A stretch of 64,000 nucleotides of DNA, taken from contig NC_088931.1 of assembly GCF_038396675.1 (NCBI RefSeq), positions 40,692,501-40,756,500 on the forward strand. The letters run 5' to 3'. Below, piece by piece: positions 10,831 to 23,125 of the stretch. Origin of the DNA: Hydra vulgaris (taxonomy: Eukaryota > Cnidaria > Hydrozoa > Anthoathecata > Hydridae). The number at the start of each line of letters is the position of its first letter. The first letter of the stretch is position 1. The notes beneath the pieces are model-generated. The model did not search any database. It had not been told where the DNA came from and saw nothing but the letters and a program-made list of their open reading frames with translations. The position numbers and the translations under genes are program-made.

Positions 10831-12401
10831 TTTTCTGAAAAAAACAAACAAACGTAAAGAACAATATTAATCATAGTTCTTCAATATAAAACATTCTAAA
10901 TAAGCTCTTTTCCTGGCATTCCACATTAGGGAACTAAGTAGTTATAACTTACATGTCGTTAAATTAATAAAATGCAATTTTTAAAAGATAAATTAAGTTT
11001 ACAACTTAATAAAGTAACATTTCTGCTTACCTACCTTATTTAATAAACTTCCCAAATGCACTAAAAAAAATGCAATAAAGTTTGTTTGCATAGATATAAA
11101 AAATATTGTGACATCAAATAATACGTTATGCGATATTTTAAGGTTGTGTTTGCACATGAGATTAGGGCCTCGTGATCAAATAACTTAAAACGCAGAAGTA
11201 GATGCCTCTAATAATTTCTAAAAAACGCCTGTGTTCCACATTATGTTACTATTCGGCACCTTTACTCTATTATTAAAAAATCGGCACATTTATTACATTA
11301 TTTAAAAAAGGTTTTTCTTTTATTAATTTTTAATTTTTCTATTATTAAAATTTTTTCTTGTCGGTAAACTTTAACTAGTTGGGCTGCTTATTTTTTTAAA
11401 TTTATTTCGCTTTCTAAATGCACTTTTTTATTTTAAAAAATAAAGTGCATTATCTGTATTGAACTGGGTGTTCTGGGGTTTCATTTTTTTATATTTGTTT
11501 CTTTTTTATATTAGTTTATATTCATTTTTTTATATTAGTTTCGTTTTTTTATATTAGTATCTAAAATGCCAAAAACTAGTTAAAAAAGACAGCAAATAAA
11601 GGCAGTGAAGTGATTGCCAATGCAATTTGCAAAAAGTGCCAAAAAAAATAAATAAATAAATACAAACTTGCTAAGAGTTAATCAAAGTTCATAAAAGTTA
11701 TCACTCAATAAGAGTGATAACTTTTATTTTTTTACTATGGACAACTATCTTTATGTTTCGATATTATTTTTGCTTAATGATAATATACATATTATCGGAA
11801 ATACTACTTTGCAACTATGTATTTAAATTTTCAATATTGTTTTATTTTATTTTAAAAATATTGAGTCAACTGGGGTAAGAGTAAACAAAAATAAAAGTGA
11901 ACGGTTAAGTAATTTTGTTTCTTTTGCATTTATTGAAATTTTTGAAAGCTAAAACAAAAAATCTTAAAAAATGCGAGGCGACGTATTATAGAGAATTTTG
12001 TGCTCTATCTGAAGGTGCAAAAATTGTTTCAAAAAAGTTATTTTTGCCTTAGGAAACTTTAAAATTCTCATCCTAGGAAAAAAACAAAAAAAAACTTTTT
12101 TCAAAAAAATCAACTTCAAAACTCCTAAAACTAAAATTAAGTTTTACTAAACTAAGAAGGTTATTTTGAAGTAATTTTTATGACGATCAAGATTTTCTTT
12201 TCAAAATTGAATTTGCTAATTCCAGAAAAAAGTTATAAGCAAAAAACCTATATAAATGTTTTTCGGGGAAGAGTAACCATGCTAATTGGTCATACTTATG
12301 CATTAAAATAAGCGCAGCTAATTTAACTAATAGTTGATACTTAATTAATAAATGTAAATAAATATTATAGCTTTTGCTATCTATCTAAAAGTTCTAATTC
12401 G
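10831..12401. other. AT-rich intergenic DNA between two Tigger pseudogenes
   Basis: No gene found. TCAACTGGGGTAAGAGTAAAC near 11866 resembles a pogo-type terminal repeat and could be the left end of the + strand Tigger element that follows, but no matching right end was confirmed. Confidence 0.4.
11691..11727. repeat. Perfect 16-bp hairpin
   Basis: ATAAAAGTTATCACTC (11691-11706), loop AATAA, then its exact reverse complement (11712-11727). It has no T-run or gene context suggesting a terminator; see the finding on short-loop palindromes. Confidence 0.85.
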
Positions 12402-12451
12402 TTTTACGAATGTAAGTACGAATCTAATGATTCGTACTTACATTTGTAAAA
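12402..12451. repeat. 23-bp hairpin just before the Tigger start codon
   Basis: Arms 12402-12424 and 12429-12451 are inverted copies with one mismatch around a TAAT loop. The right arm runs into the ATG of the following pseudogene. Confidence 0.85.
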
Positions 12452-13194
12452 TGCAAACAACTTACACTGAAGAGCAATTGCAACTTGTTGCAAATCAAAG
12501 AAGGCGAAGTATCACTCAGTACTCAGTTTCAGAGGCATACAACATACCTAAGGCAACACAACTAAGGCAACAAGCGTGTGCACAACAAAGTCAAATCACA
12601 TTGTAGAGGTACAACTACCTAAGTACAGCATTTGAATTTGTTCTTGTTTTAGTCTTGCTCAGAGCTTCTTCATGTACCGAGGACAAAATAACAAGTTATT
12701 TCAATACACTTCAAAAACAATTTCTTGAAGCAAATATCAGCAATAACACTTTGTGCAATTGTGGAATTTTGACGAAATTGGATTTTCAGGCAATCAAGGT
12801 AAACAGCATATAATTTGCAGGCTTGTTGTTAAACACCCTTTAAAATTGGTTGGGAACAATAAAAAAATTATTTACTCAGTCGATAATTGTGTCAACGCTA
12901 CCGGTACCATTCTGCCACCATTCGTAGTTTACAAATCAATATCACGTCTGTACAAAGACTGGTATGTAGGATGACCGCTAAACACCATATTTACAACATT
13001 CAAGTCGTGTTGGAGAAACAATTTATTCAATGGTTCCCTAAAGTATTCATACGGCAATCAAATTAATTCCAGATAATTAGTTTGGTCTACTTAAATTGAG
13101 CAGTTTAATCAATCAATCAACTAATCAAATATTTTTTTAATTACAGGTATTTACATTTTAGTCTCGGACGGATACATCACACATGTTACTTACA

Positions 13195-15467
13195 CACTCT
13201 AAAAACCATCCATTAAAAATAGCAATGGATTGCTTTTTTCCCTAAATTAAATTAAGTAATTTGTAAGCAAAAATCACTTAATTAACGAAGTAAAATAAAC
13301 TATTTACGGATTCTTCGAAATTTCGTTAATTAAACGGAATAAATATTCAAATCCGTTGAAAAACAACTGAATTTTTTATTAAAAAGGGTTTCTATAAAAA
13401 ATTATGAAGTGCTTTCTCTGTAAATTATATTTTTAAGTCTTGTTTGTTTGATTTAGATTTGTCAATATATTATAGTTCTTTATTTATAAATGATAAAGTT
13501 TTAAAAGACGTTTTTCTTAAACCACATTTAAGTTGTAGATAAAGGTTTGTTGCAGTAAGTTTAATTTGCCATTTTTAAATAGCTTTCGACTAAATGTGAA
13601 GCTACTTAAAAAAAGTGTAATTTAAATTGTGTTTGTCCATTTGCTTTTTTTACTAAATTTTAGTAGTTAAACTTGTTTTAAATTTTCTATATTAAGCATT
13701 GAATATATGTTTAATTTTTTTTATATGATAAACTAAAGGGTTAATTGAACAATTATTTCTATAATTAAGACTATATGACTTGTATATATTCTTGTGTAAT
13801 TTTCTATTTTAAACGTGACATGAAGTAACTTACCGTATAAATTTAAATTAGTTGTAAAATTAAAAATGTTAATTAATTAATTATTTCTTTTGATGCCATC
13901 AAAAGACCCATCAATGATGGATATCATTATTTAGGTTAGTTGCAGCTATGTTTACATAGATCTAGTTTAAATTAGTTGTAAAACTATTTTTTTTTGTTAG
14001 TTGCAACTAAGTTTATATATTGCTTGTTCATATTTGTATAGAACTTGCTACTTTAGACATGATTCATTCAGGCATGAGATATCAAATTTAAATGTTTACT
14101 TGCATTTATTTTAATGGGTATATTTATTTAAACTAGTTGCAGCTAAGTTTACTTATAATTTGTTTATATGCTTTTATAATTGATTATTTTAAGCACGTGA
14201 CATGAAATATCACACTGTAAGTTTCATCAGTTGTAAAATGTTTACTTGTATTTCTTTTTTATGGGTATTTAATTAGGCTAGTTACAGCAAAGTTTATATA
14301 TGGATTGTTATAATTTGTATGATTAAGTTTGTATATGCTTTTACAATTTGCTATTTTAGACAGGTGTCATGCTATATCACACAGTAAGTTTAAATTAGTT
14401 GTAAAACTATTTTATTTTTTTTTTATCGCAATTTTTTTATGTTAGTTACAAATAAGTTTATAAAATTGCTTGTTTATATTTGTATAGAATTTGCTACTTT
14501 AGACATGTGGTATTCAGGCATGAGGTATCAAATTTAAATACTTTTAACGTTTTTATTATTATTAAATAAAATTTAATTTAATATATTGAAACGTAGAACC
14601 AATAAAATAACATAATTTTTATTAGTAATTTAGAAATAAAGAATTAGCAACAAATGTTTCTTACAGGGTTATTAGTAAAAATTTATTTCCATTTTGTATT
14701 ATGGTATATAATTTATATTCAATATTTTCTTTATTGTATTTTAAGGTTTGTTCATCTTTAAATAACCAACAACAATTTGCTGGAATTGAAATGTGCACAC
14801 ACATGAATTTACAACAGTATTAAAAATTGAAATCTAGAATAGTAACAATTGTATACATGTCTGTGTTTTTTATATAAATGTTTTTTGATCTTGAATTTAA
14901 TAACTGTATTAATAAAATATATATTAAGAAACTTTTTATAATTTTCTTTAAATTTTTTAATTTTTATTATAATTGAAAGTTTCTATATTGAATTAAATTA
15001 TTATAAATATTTAATTAGTTTTCAATTAAACAGTTAAAACGTTTTAAAGCTTTCTAAAAATCTCTCCCGATCAAGTTAGTTTGTATAAGTAGTACTGCTT
15101 GTATCAGATGTTGAATATCATAATAAAATAATCTATATACTAAAAATAAGGACTATTTTGTAATGAAATCTCAGTTCTATCTGGCTTAATTCCTTGCTAA
15201 TTTTGATAAAGGGAATAATAAATTATTCAATACAATGACGTAGTAAATTATTTATTTTACCAAAACAGCAAAAGCCGCCTAGCGTAATAATTCCTTTATT
15301 TTAACGAATTGTTTGTTACACGAACAGAATAAATCCGTAGTTTTAACGGACTAATATTGACGAACTTCAATCCGTTAAAATTTTAATCTGTTAACATAAC
15401 GGAAAATCCGTTGGTGCAATAGCGACAGATGCAGTTCGTTGTATATAACAGATTTTTTCTTAGAGTG
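13195..15467 (+). mobile_element. 2.27-kb non-autonomous CACTA-like DNA transposon
   Basis: The element starts CACTCTAAAAA and ends CTTAGAGTG, so its tips are inverted. CA lies immediately outside both ends. Removing the element and one CA restores an uninterrupted reading frame in the host Tigger gene, which fixes the borders and indicates a 2-bp target duplication. Subterminal regions hold many copies of TCCGTT and its complement AACGGA in both orientations (near 13310-13360 and 15300-15410), as in CACTA/EnSpm-type elements. No ORF of note; the middle is diverged tandem repeats. CACT tips plus a 2-bp duplication fit the CMC group (Mirage-like), by inference. Confidence 0.8.
13790..14545 (+). 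repeat. Diverged tandem repeats inside the CACTA-like element
   Basis: Five degenerate copies of a unit with TTAGTTGYAGCTAAGTTTA, then TTTGCTATTTTAGACATG and a following ATATCA block, begin near 13790, 14032, 14170, 14335 and 14480. Spacing varies from about 130 to 240 bp. Confidence 0.7.
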
Positions 15468-16500
15468 CAATGTTGTATGTATTTGCATTGACAATAACAT
15501 CAGGCTGATATGTTTACCGGCTCATTTGTCCAACATATTTCAACCGTTACACGTAGGTGTATACTGTCACGTTAAACGAGTTTGACGCAAATTACTTACA
15601 GAATTTTATGCAGCTACAAATTTCAACAACTTAACAAAAGAAAATTTTATTAAACTACAAGCAAACTTTTAAGCTCCGGCAACGCATTTACACGAACACA
15701 AATAATCGCTGGATTTCAAAACACTGGATTATTCCCACTTGATATTAACAAAATTTATCAATCAAAATTAAAATTCCTCAAACATTTTATGACCATCTTA
15801 GCCTGTTTCATTATCTTCATCCGAGCCTGCTTCATCATCCTCAATCAAGCCTGCTTCATCATCCTCAACCGAGTCTGTTTCATCATCCTTATCCCAGCCC
15901 GTATTATCATTTAACATCAGTCAGCATCGAACTCCAAAAATTATTAAACTCAAAGTTTAACAACGACACCACTGACTTCTGCTCAAACGTATCAAATATT
16001 GCAACACTTCACAGAAAGACTTAAAGGCAATTTGAACAATGTTTTACAGCGCCACCATGCTGGCACACACACACAAAAAAAAAACGACCAAAAGGCTAAA
16101 CATTCCAAGAGTTAAAGGCCAGTGTCTAAGTACATCTGAGGTGCTCGAGAAACTAAAGCAAGACAATGAGGCCAAAAAGTCAAAGTAGTTAAAGAAAAGC
16201 AAGATTCACTTCAGTGAAGTTTTAAATGAAACACAGCAAGTGCAACATTCAAAAAAACGGAGACAAGACAAATACATCAAGAGGTGCAAAAAGTGTCACA
16301 GAATTTGGGAAGAAGCATTGCCAACTCAAAACAACATGTGGTACCATTGTCAAGCTTTTAGTTTTAAGTCTTGGGTTTGTCGATTGTGTTTACTCAAAAA
16401 ATACAAAATTGGTGAAGAGTTTTTTTGCATGAAAAAATGCCGCGAACCTTCTTCTGACAATGAAACAATTCAAATTTATTTAATTAATAAACAGTTATAA

Positions 16501-17481
16501 TAAACAATCTTAATCGATTGTTATAAAAAATTAACTAGTTTACCATTCCCAATTATAAGGGGAAAAGTAAATGTTTTTTTTTCTTCATAAAAATCGATTT
16601 TTGAAAAATTTTCCAAATCTTTTTTCTCAATTTTTATATATTTTATGTAATGTAAAAAAATCTCTATAAAACAAAAAAGTATATTTATATTTTCTATAAA
16701 ATGATAATTAAAATAATAAGCTCTTTGAAAGTTTGCTCAATCCTTTAACCAGTAAAAAAATATTTGAGATGTTTTGCAATTAGTATTTTGCAATTAAAAT
16801 TTGCAAATAGTATTTTAAAGGGTTATAGATTTAATTGAAGGTGAAAAAGATAATTTGTTTAAATTCTTTTTTGTTTCAAAAGCATTAACCTAGTGTAAAA
16901 ATAATGTTACATATTTTAATTATTCTTGTTAACTTAATGGTTTATTAAAAAAATGATGTCGAAAAAAAATACATTTTAGATTTGACCCAAAATGTGTAAA
17001 ACTTGTTAGCACTTCACGTTTCTTATGACAGAACTTAAGTGCTTAAACATCGTAAGTTAAAGATATTTTTTTTTCTTTGGTTCGAATTAAAAATTTGAGA
17101 AAAAATTTGCTCTATGAAGGTGAAATTGTAATTTTAAAAGAAATATGGTGAAACCTGGTAAGATATTACGGATCAATTTTAATAGAACTATGGTGAAATC
17201 TAGTAAGAGCAACAAAAAAAGTTTCAAAATGAGTTAATTAAGCAAAACAAGTTAGCAATTTATTGTGGTATTGTAATTGTAAGATCAGATGATTGCCATC
17301 TGTTCTAATACAACGAATTAGCAACACTGGCAATGGTGTTATTAGATATGAGGTTTTGGATTATCTGTCAAAGATTTATGTATAAAAACCATGTTTACTA
17401 CTAAATGATAGCATTATTGGGCGAGAAAACTAAAGAACGAAGATTACAGATTTTTGTCAGATTGAAGAAACAATGGCCTCT
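16501..17481. other. AT-rich spacer
   Basis: No gene seen. Contains loosely repeated phrases (GGTGAAACCTGGTAAGA near 17149 and GGTGAAATCTAGTAAGA near 17190). Confidence 0.45.
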
Positions 17482-18131
17482 GTTAGAAGATTATCAAACA
17501 ACGGATATCTGTTAGAAGATTATCAAACAACGGATATCTGTTAGAAGATTATCAAACAACGGTTATCTGTGAGAAGATTATCAAACAACGGATATCTGTT
17601 AGAAGATTATCAAACAACGGATATCTGTTAGAAGATTATCAAACAACGGATATCTGTTAGAAGATTATCAAATAACGGTTATCTGTTAGAAGATTATCAA
17701 ACAACGGATATCTGTTAGAAGATTATCAAACAACGGTTATCTGTTAGAAGATTATCAAACAACGGATATCTGTTAGAAGATTATCAAACAACGGATATCT
17801 GTTAGAAGATTATCAAACAACGGTTATCTGTTAGAAGATTATCAAACAACGGATATCTGTTAGAAGATTATCAAACAACGGTTATCTGTTAGAAGATTAT
17901 CAAACAACGGATATCTGTTAGAAGATTATCAAACAACGGTTATCTGTTAGAAGATTATCAAACAACGGTTATCTGTTAGAAGATTATCAAACAACGGTTA
18001 TCTGTTAAAAGATTATCAAACAACGGTTATCTGTTAAAAGATTATCAAACAACGAATATCTGTTAGGAGATTATCAAACAACGAATATCTGTTAGGAGAT
18101 TATCAAACAACGGATATCTGTTAGGAGATTA
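17482..18131 (+). repeat. 29-bp minisatellite, 22 full units plus a partial
   Basis: The unit is GTTAGAAGATTATCAAAC followed by AACGGATATCT. Twenty-two units fit exactly from 17482 to 18119, then a 12-base partial. Two variants, with GGATAT or GGTTAT at the same place, are interspersed; the last four complete units carry other changes (AAAAG, AGGAG, CGAATAT). No spacers separate units and no frame stays open, so it is neither CRISPR nor coding. Confidence 0.95.
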
Positions 18132-18552
18132 TTAAGTAAAAATTGCAGATACAATACATATTCTAACTTCTTTCATGACCCAAGACTTCTTTCAAGATAT
18201 CATGACTAAACAAGAAAAGCTTTAAACAAAAGAAGACAGTCTTTTTTTGCTATTGTTATGATCCTTAGTTCCTGAAAAGCTCTGTTGGTTCCTGAAAAGC
18301 TCTGTTAGTGTAAATATTTCATCAAATGAACTCTTGGCTATTGAAATTTTATATATATTGAAAGATCAAATTTTCAAAATTTTATCAAACACTTATAAAC
18401 TTTGCAGTGGTCAACGATGTTGTGGAGCGTAACATAAAGTTATTGAGACTTTATTAATGCCACAAGAGATGAGGACAGCCTTTAAATATTCTTTTTTTTA
18501 CAGAAAAACCGAATTTTTTTTTATAAAACTAATAACCAAAGTAGAGTTGAAT
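18132..18552. other. AT-rich spacer
   Basis: A short tandem duplication, CCTGAAAAGCTCTGTT, occurs at 18270-18305. No gene seen. Confidence 0.4.
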
Positions 18553-18735
18553 AAATGGTAATAATAAATGTTATTAATAAATAAATGTTGTTAATAAATA
18601 AATGTTATTAATGAATAAATGTTATTAATAAATAAATGTTATTATTAAATAAATGTTAATAATAAATAAATGTCATTAATAAATAAATGTTATTAATAAA
18701 TAAATGTTATTAATAAATATTTGTTATTAATAAAC
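18553..18735 (+). repeat. 17-bp AT minisatellite
   Basis: About ten degenerate units of TAATAAATAAATGTTAT. Confidence 0.9.
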
Positions 18736-19893
18736 TTCAAGGTTATTTTGTTATATAGTTACTATAAGTTCAAAGGTAAGTTTTATAATAAAAAAATTCT
18801 CTATAACTTTTTTATTTATTTTTTACTGTTGCCATGTCTACATTACAGTTGGGGGTACAGGTGGGTTTGTTTAATTTTATACATTACTAAGAACAAAAAT
18901 CCATTACATCGCTAAAAATTCTTTAAGAAATTCAATGCATATAATGTGATCAAATGTATAACAAATAATTTTTATTTCAGTCCAAGACTGGAAACATCTC
19001 TTCTATTAATGTAGGTGGAATAGTTTAAATTATAGATTTGACTTTGATTGGAAACTTACTAAATGAATTAAAAGTTGATCCTTCATAGGATCTAACTGCG
19101 AATACCCTTTATAGGATCTAATAATGAAAAAATATGGTTTAAAAATATACTAGACTTTAAAACACAATTTAAACACCAGATAAAAAAAACAATTTGCAAA
19201 TAAAAAGAAATTTTAAACTAAATCTTTCTTGAGAATAAAAGTTTTGTTTTAAAAAGTTTGAAAAGTTTGAAAAGGTACTCAACCTTCATTTGAGCTGAAA
19301 CATTTCTTTTTGATTGAATTTTGAATTTTGATTGAAAGTTGAATATGGTTTGAATGCTCTCGATAATTCTTCGCTTTTGATAGTCATAATGACGTAGTTG
19401 TTTGTTCCTGAACTTTTTTAATTCTTATTTAAAAGAAATCTTTAAGACCTTTCCAAATAAAATAAGAAATACTTTAGTTCAACCAAATTTTTTTTTCCTT
19501 TAATCTATTAATATTTTAGGTCCGAAATCTACGGAATAAAAAAAAATTGTTTTCTAATCTAACAACTTTCTTAAAATTGAACGCTTTAAAATCAATTGAG
19601 GTTTGTAGCGTTTCAAATGCAAAAAATAAATTATTCAGGAAATTTATTTTTGTATGAGTTTTTAAAATTTAAAACATGGTTGCTTTAGGACATATCACTT
19701 TTATATATCTATGTTTGCTATATTTATATTACTCTTTCAATTTAATGGTATAAAGTAAACTAAATGCTCACAGATTTAACTCAAGAAAATAAAAAGATAA
19801 TATCTAAAATGGCGTTTTTTAAAAATATTATGAACAATTAAAAGTAGACACAGTTAACAAAGTTTGTACAAAGAAAGCTACGCAAAGAGCACG
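18736..19893. other. Upstream region of the sulfotransferase gene
   Basis: No coding exon recognised. It probably contains the promoter and 5' untranslated region, but no clear TATA box or initiator can be singled out in DNA this AT-rich. Confidence 0.4.
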
Positions 19894-20999
19894 ATGCCAT
19901 TTTGCAACTTTTATTTCGTTAGCATCTTTTTCATTTTATTTTTTACATTTATGACTTTTGTCGCATATATAAAATACAACGGAAATATAAATAAAATACT
20001 ATGGATAGAGAATAGCCAGGTAGGCTTGTCGGGTTTTTTTTTCTTTCTGACGACCAAAAATCTTTATTTAACTGTTTTTTATTTATAATTATACTTTTCA
20101 CCATATTTTAATAATTAAGCTTATTTTAAGTGTGCTTTACTGTAAATTTTTTATAGACTCTAAAGTTAAAAGAGTTTCATGTGAGCAAAAATCAAGAAAA
20201 ACGAATCAACCAATTGCAACTGTTTTGTTTGTCAAAACCAAAAATAGACTTTTTAAAATTCATAAGATCGAGAGAAAACAAAGGACATTTTTACGTGAGT
20301 CATGAAAAAAAGCTTTTATATTGCTCAGTACCAAAAATTGCCAGCACCAACTGGAAGAGAGTAGTTTTGCTGCTCGAAGGAAAAGTTAAAAGTTTAACGG
20401 AGAATGCGAAAGACACTATTCACACAATTCCTCAAACCAGACTGTTTTCATTGATTAGTAAAGGAGAGGTTAATCACGTGTTAAAAAACTACCTTAAATT
20501 TTTCATCACAAGACACCCGTTTGAAAGATTAGTATCAGCTTATCGTAATAAGTTTGCTGATAATAACACATATTTCGAACGTTTGTTTGGCGTGCCTATT
20601 CTTCGAATGCACAGAGCAAATTTAACAAACACAGAATATGAAAGTGGGAAAGGTGTCACTTTTAATGAATTTGTTCATTGGCTCATTGAAAGAAACGTGT
20701 TTGATGCTCACTGGGCGCCAGTATATTCACTATGTTCTCCTTGCATAATACCTTTCAATTTTATAGGAAAAATGGAAACCCTAGTAGAGGATTCTGAAGA
20801 GATTTTATCATTGATAGGAGCAAAAAATATACATTTTCCAGCAAATCTTACTGACGGCTACAAAATCTCATCAAAAAAACTTATGTATGACTTGTTTTCA
20901 ACAATTTCAGGAGACACAATACAAAAACTATATAAAATGTATGAAGCTGATTTTGTGGCTTTTAATTATAAAATTCCAGAAAAGTTATTCTACAACTAA
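19894..20999 (+). CDS. Carbohydrate sulfotransferase (sulfotransferase family 2, CHST8-14-like), two exons
   Basis: Exon 1 is 19894-20019 (42 codons); exon 2 is 20157-20999; the 137-nt intron begins GTAGGC and ends TTTTATAG and is phase 0. The predicted protein is 322 residues, slightly short for the family. Residues 5-25 form a hydrophobic anchor after a very short N-terminus, as in type II Golgi enzymes. The PAPS-binding motifs are present: CSVPKIASTNWKR from about residue 98 (5'-phosphosulfate loop) and TRHPFERLVSAYRNKF from about residue 160 (3'-phosphate loop). The ending YEADFVAFNYKIP resembles the usual Y..DF..FGY. N-glycosylation sequons NNT and NLT occur in the lumenal part. It should transfer sulfate from PAPS to a sugar chain in the Golgi; the acceptor (chondroitin, dermatan, HNK-1 or GalNAc-4) cannot be told. 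The first ATG after the upstream stop is used; a possible AATAAA lies near 21378. No lesions seen. Confidence 0.9.
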
Positions 21000-22626
21000 A
21001 AAGCGTTTTAAGAAAAAGAAACCTAACAAGTTTTAAATTCATTCAGAAAATTGCTTAAAACGTTTCTCTTCAGAAAACCTTTTACAAATTTTTACTCATA
21101 AAACCTTTTTGCAAATTTTAACTACCTAGTTTTAGCTTTTGCATTTTTAAATTTCAGATTTTAACTCTATTAACTTATTATTATAGTGAATTTCTTGAAA
21201 CATTAATTTTAAAACAGAACACAAATATATTTAACACATGTAAAATTATAAGATTGTGAATTTTGAAAACTGTATAAAATGTTTTCCTATACTTTTTACA
21301 AATGACTAAAAATTTATATGAAAGTTAAATACTTCTTTTAACTGAATCAGAGTCGTAGAAAAGGTAAGCTTTTATTTAATAAAAAACTTTAATTTTATGA
21401 ATTATCCAAATAATGTTTAATATTATATTTTTACTAAATCAACCAAGATTTAATTAGCCGACTTTTTGAAAAAAACGATATGAAGAAGACAAATACTTTC
21501 TTTTTGACCATTAATGTGTGAAGGTTAGGTTTTAAATTAAAAAAAAAAAAAATTCATTTAAACAAGTTTTAAATATTCCAATTAAAGTTGTTTATTATGA
21601 CTTTTATTACAGTTTTTTAATCTTTGATTTAAGTGGACATTTTATAATTAAAACTTTATAATTAATTTTTAAGCTTGTTTAGTAAAATCATATTTTTATT
21701 GATATTTGATTGACAACATTTATGAGCTGCTGTAAATTCGATTTCGTAAAATGGGGTTTGATTTAATTTTATATTTGCATTGCATTGGTAAAGTCTATAA
21801 AAATTGGACCTTTACTAATGTTCTTTATGCGCCTTTTTTCAATGCTCAAAATAGTCAGGTAACTCAAACGTTCATTGCGTCATTCAAGATCGTAAGTATA
21901 TGTTTATTAATTTAAGATTTGAGAAGCGTTGTTTATTTGATATCAAGGAGACGGGCAAAGTTAAAAAGTTACCAATGCAGTAACTAGCTTTAGAAAACTA
22001 AACACAATTTTGAGCTGCATTATGTTATCTATAAACCTTCCAAGTGTTTCATGTTTCTGGTTTTTCTAATGAAACCTTTAGGCAAACGAACAAAAAAATA
22101 TAACTTGGCTAAGAAGGTTATCAGAAATATTGTCTTTTAAAATTTAAAAAGCAACAAATTTAGAGTGATCTTTGTCTCTAAAATACTTTTGAAAATGAAT
22201 TGAGATGACAACTTGTTGCAGCAACTTGAAAAAAATTTCTCTGCAATAATTTTGATACAGCACGCAGAGATAGAAAAACTTTCTCAAAAAGAACAATAGA
22301 CAATATGATATTCATTTTGCCATGTTTTCTAGGACTTGCCCAGCCTTGTCACGTATTGCTGGTCAATTACATGTCAGATATGTGAAGGGCTTAATCAGGT
22401 TAGGATACCAATTTATAATGAATGTCTACATTCTCATCTTATTGTGCACATCCTCCAAAGTAAACATTTATTTGTTTAATAATACTAAAGAAAATTTTAA
22501 TCTTTGCACATAATTTAAATTACGTTACCGTTTGATCTGCTACTAAATATACTTCATTGACGTTGGGATCAATAGCAATTTTTGAAAAATTTCTGATGAA
22601 ACTTCCCCTCTCCATTCTTTTAAACG
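21000..22626. other. 3' region of the sulfotransferase and AT-rich spacer
   Basis: No further gene recognised. Small near-duplicates follow the stop codon (AAAACSTTT...TTTTTAC at 21060-21120). Confidence 0.4.
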
Positions 22627-22679
22627 GTCGGGGGCCCAGGTTCATTAAGCCTGCCTAACCTGCTACTGCTACGCCACTG
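22627..22679 (-). repeat. Isolated DNA-transposon tip (CAGTGGCGTAGC)
   Basis: On - it starts CAGTGGCGTAGCAGTAGCAG and includes GGGCCCCCGACC. CAGTGGCGTA is a very common tip of animal DNA transposons. No partner end was located, so this is a solitary remnant. Confidence 0.5.
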
Positions 22680-22784
22680 ATGAAACGGGTTTTTATCGGA
22701 ATCACTGAGCCCCAATAGTAACGTTTATAAATGTCCGTAATATTTAAAAAACAGCATTTAAAAAATTTGAGCAATCCATTATTA

Positions 22785-22867
22785 TGTATCCAACATTTTT
22801 ATGTATCCAACATTATTATGTATCCAACGTTATTATGTATCCAACATTATTATGTATCCAACATTAC
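22785..22867 (+). repeat. 17-bp tandem repeat, five units
   Basis: Unit ATTATGTATCCAACATT, with single-base variants. Confidence 0.9.
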
Positions 22868-22989
22868 TATGTAATTATAAATACTGTAAGTAGCGGCATT
22901 ATAACTTGTTTTAAAATACTATACCAATTGTGCGACTGATCGATAACCAGATTGTGTTAAGCGCTACATGCGAGCAGACGCGTTATATA

Positions 22990-23004
22990 TGGCTATTAGT
23001 TAAG

Positions 23005-23081
<77 letters not shown>
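22990..23081. repeat. (TA)n microsatellite, about 90 bp
   Basis: Uninterrupted alternating TA. Confidence 0.97.
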
Positions 23082-23084
<3 letters not shown>

Positions 23085-23125
23085 ACTATATACTGAAGTA
23101 TATATTACTATATAGAGTTTGTTTT

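Larger units (their letters stand above)
12451..16500 (+). pseudogene. Pogo/Tigger transposase pseudogene split by an insertion
   Basis: From ATG 12451 the reading MQTTYTEEQLQLVANQRRRS with SEAYNIPKATQLRQQ is an HTH_psq DNA-binding domain. The catalytic domain starts at 12753 with WNFDEIGFSGNQGKQHIICR and NATGTILPPFVVYKS, continues to VSDGYITHVTY at about 13190, is interrupted by the element at 13195-15467, and resumes with IDNNIRLICLPAHLS and FQPLHVGVYCHVKR. The C-terminus (16240-16500) has CKKCHRIWEE...WYHC...WVCRLC, the zinc-binding tail of this family. Other lesions include a large loss between the HTH and DDE domains and several stops. Layout and motifs are those of DDE_1 transposases. 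Confidence 0.82.

Noticed and set aside
11866-11886. Left terminal repeat of the + strand Tigger element
   Set aside because: Pogo-like in sequence, but no matching inverted right end near 16500-16600 could be confirmed.
17473-17545. Short ORF from ATG 17473 reading into the 29-bp repeats
   Set aside because: Unit length is not a multiple of three, so every frame meets TAG within about three units.
17482-18131. CRISPR array
   Set aside because: Units are directly adjacent with no unique spacers; it is a eukaryotic minisatellite.
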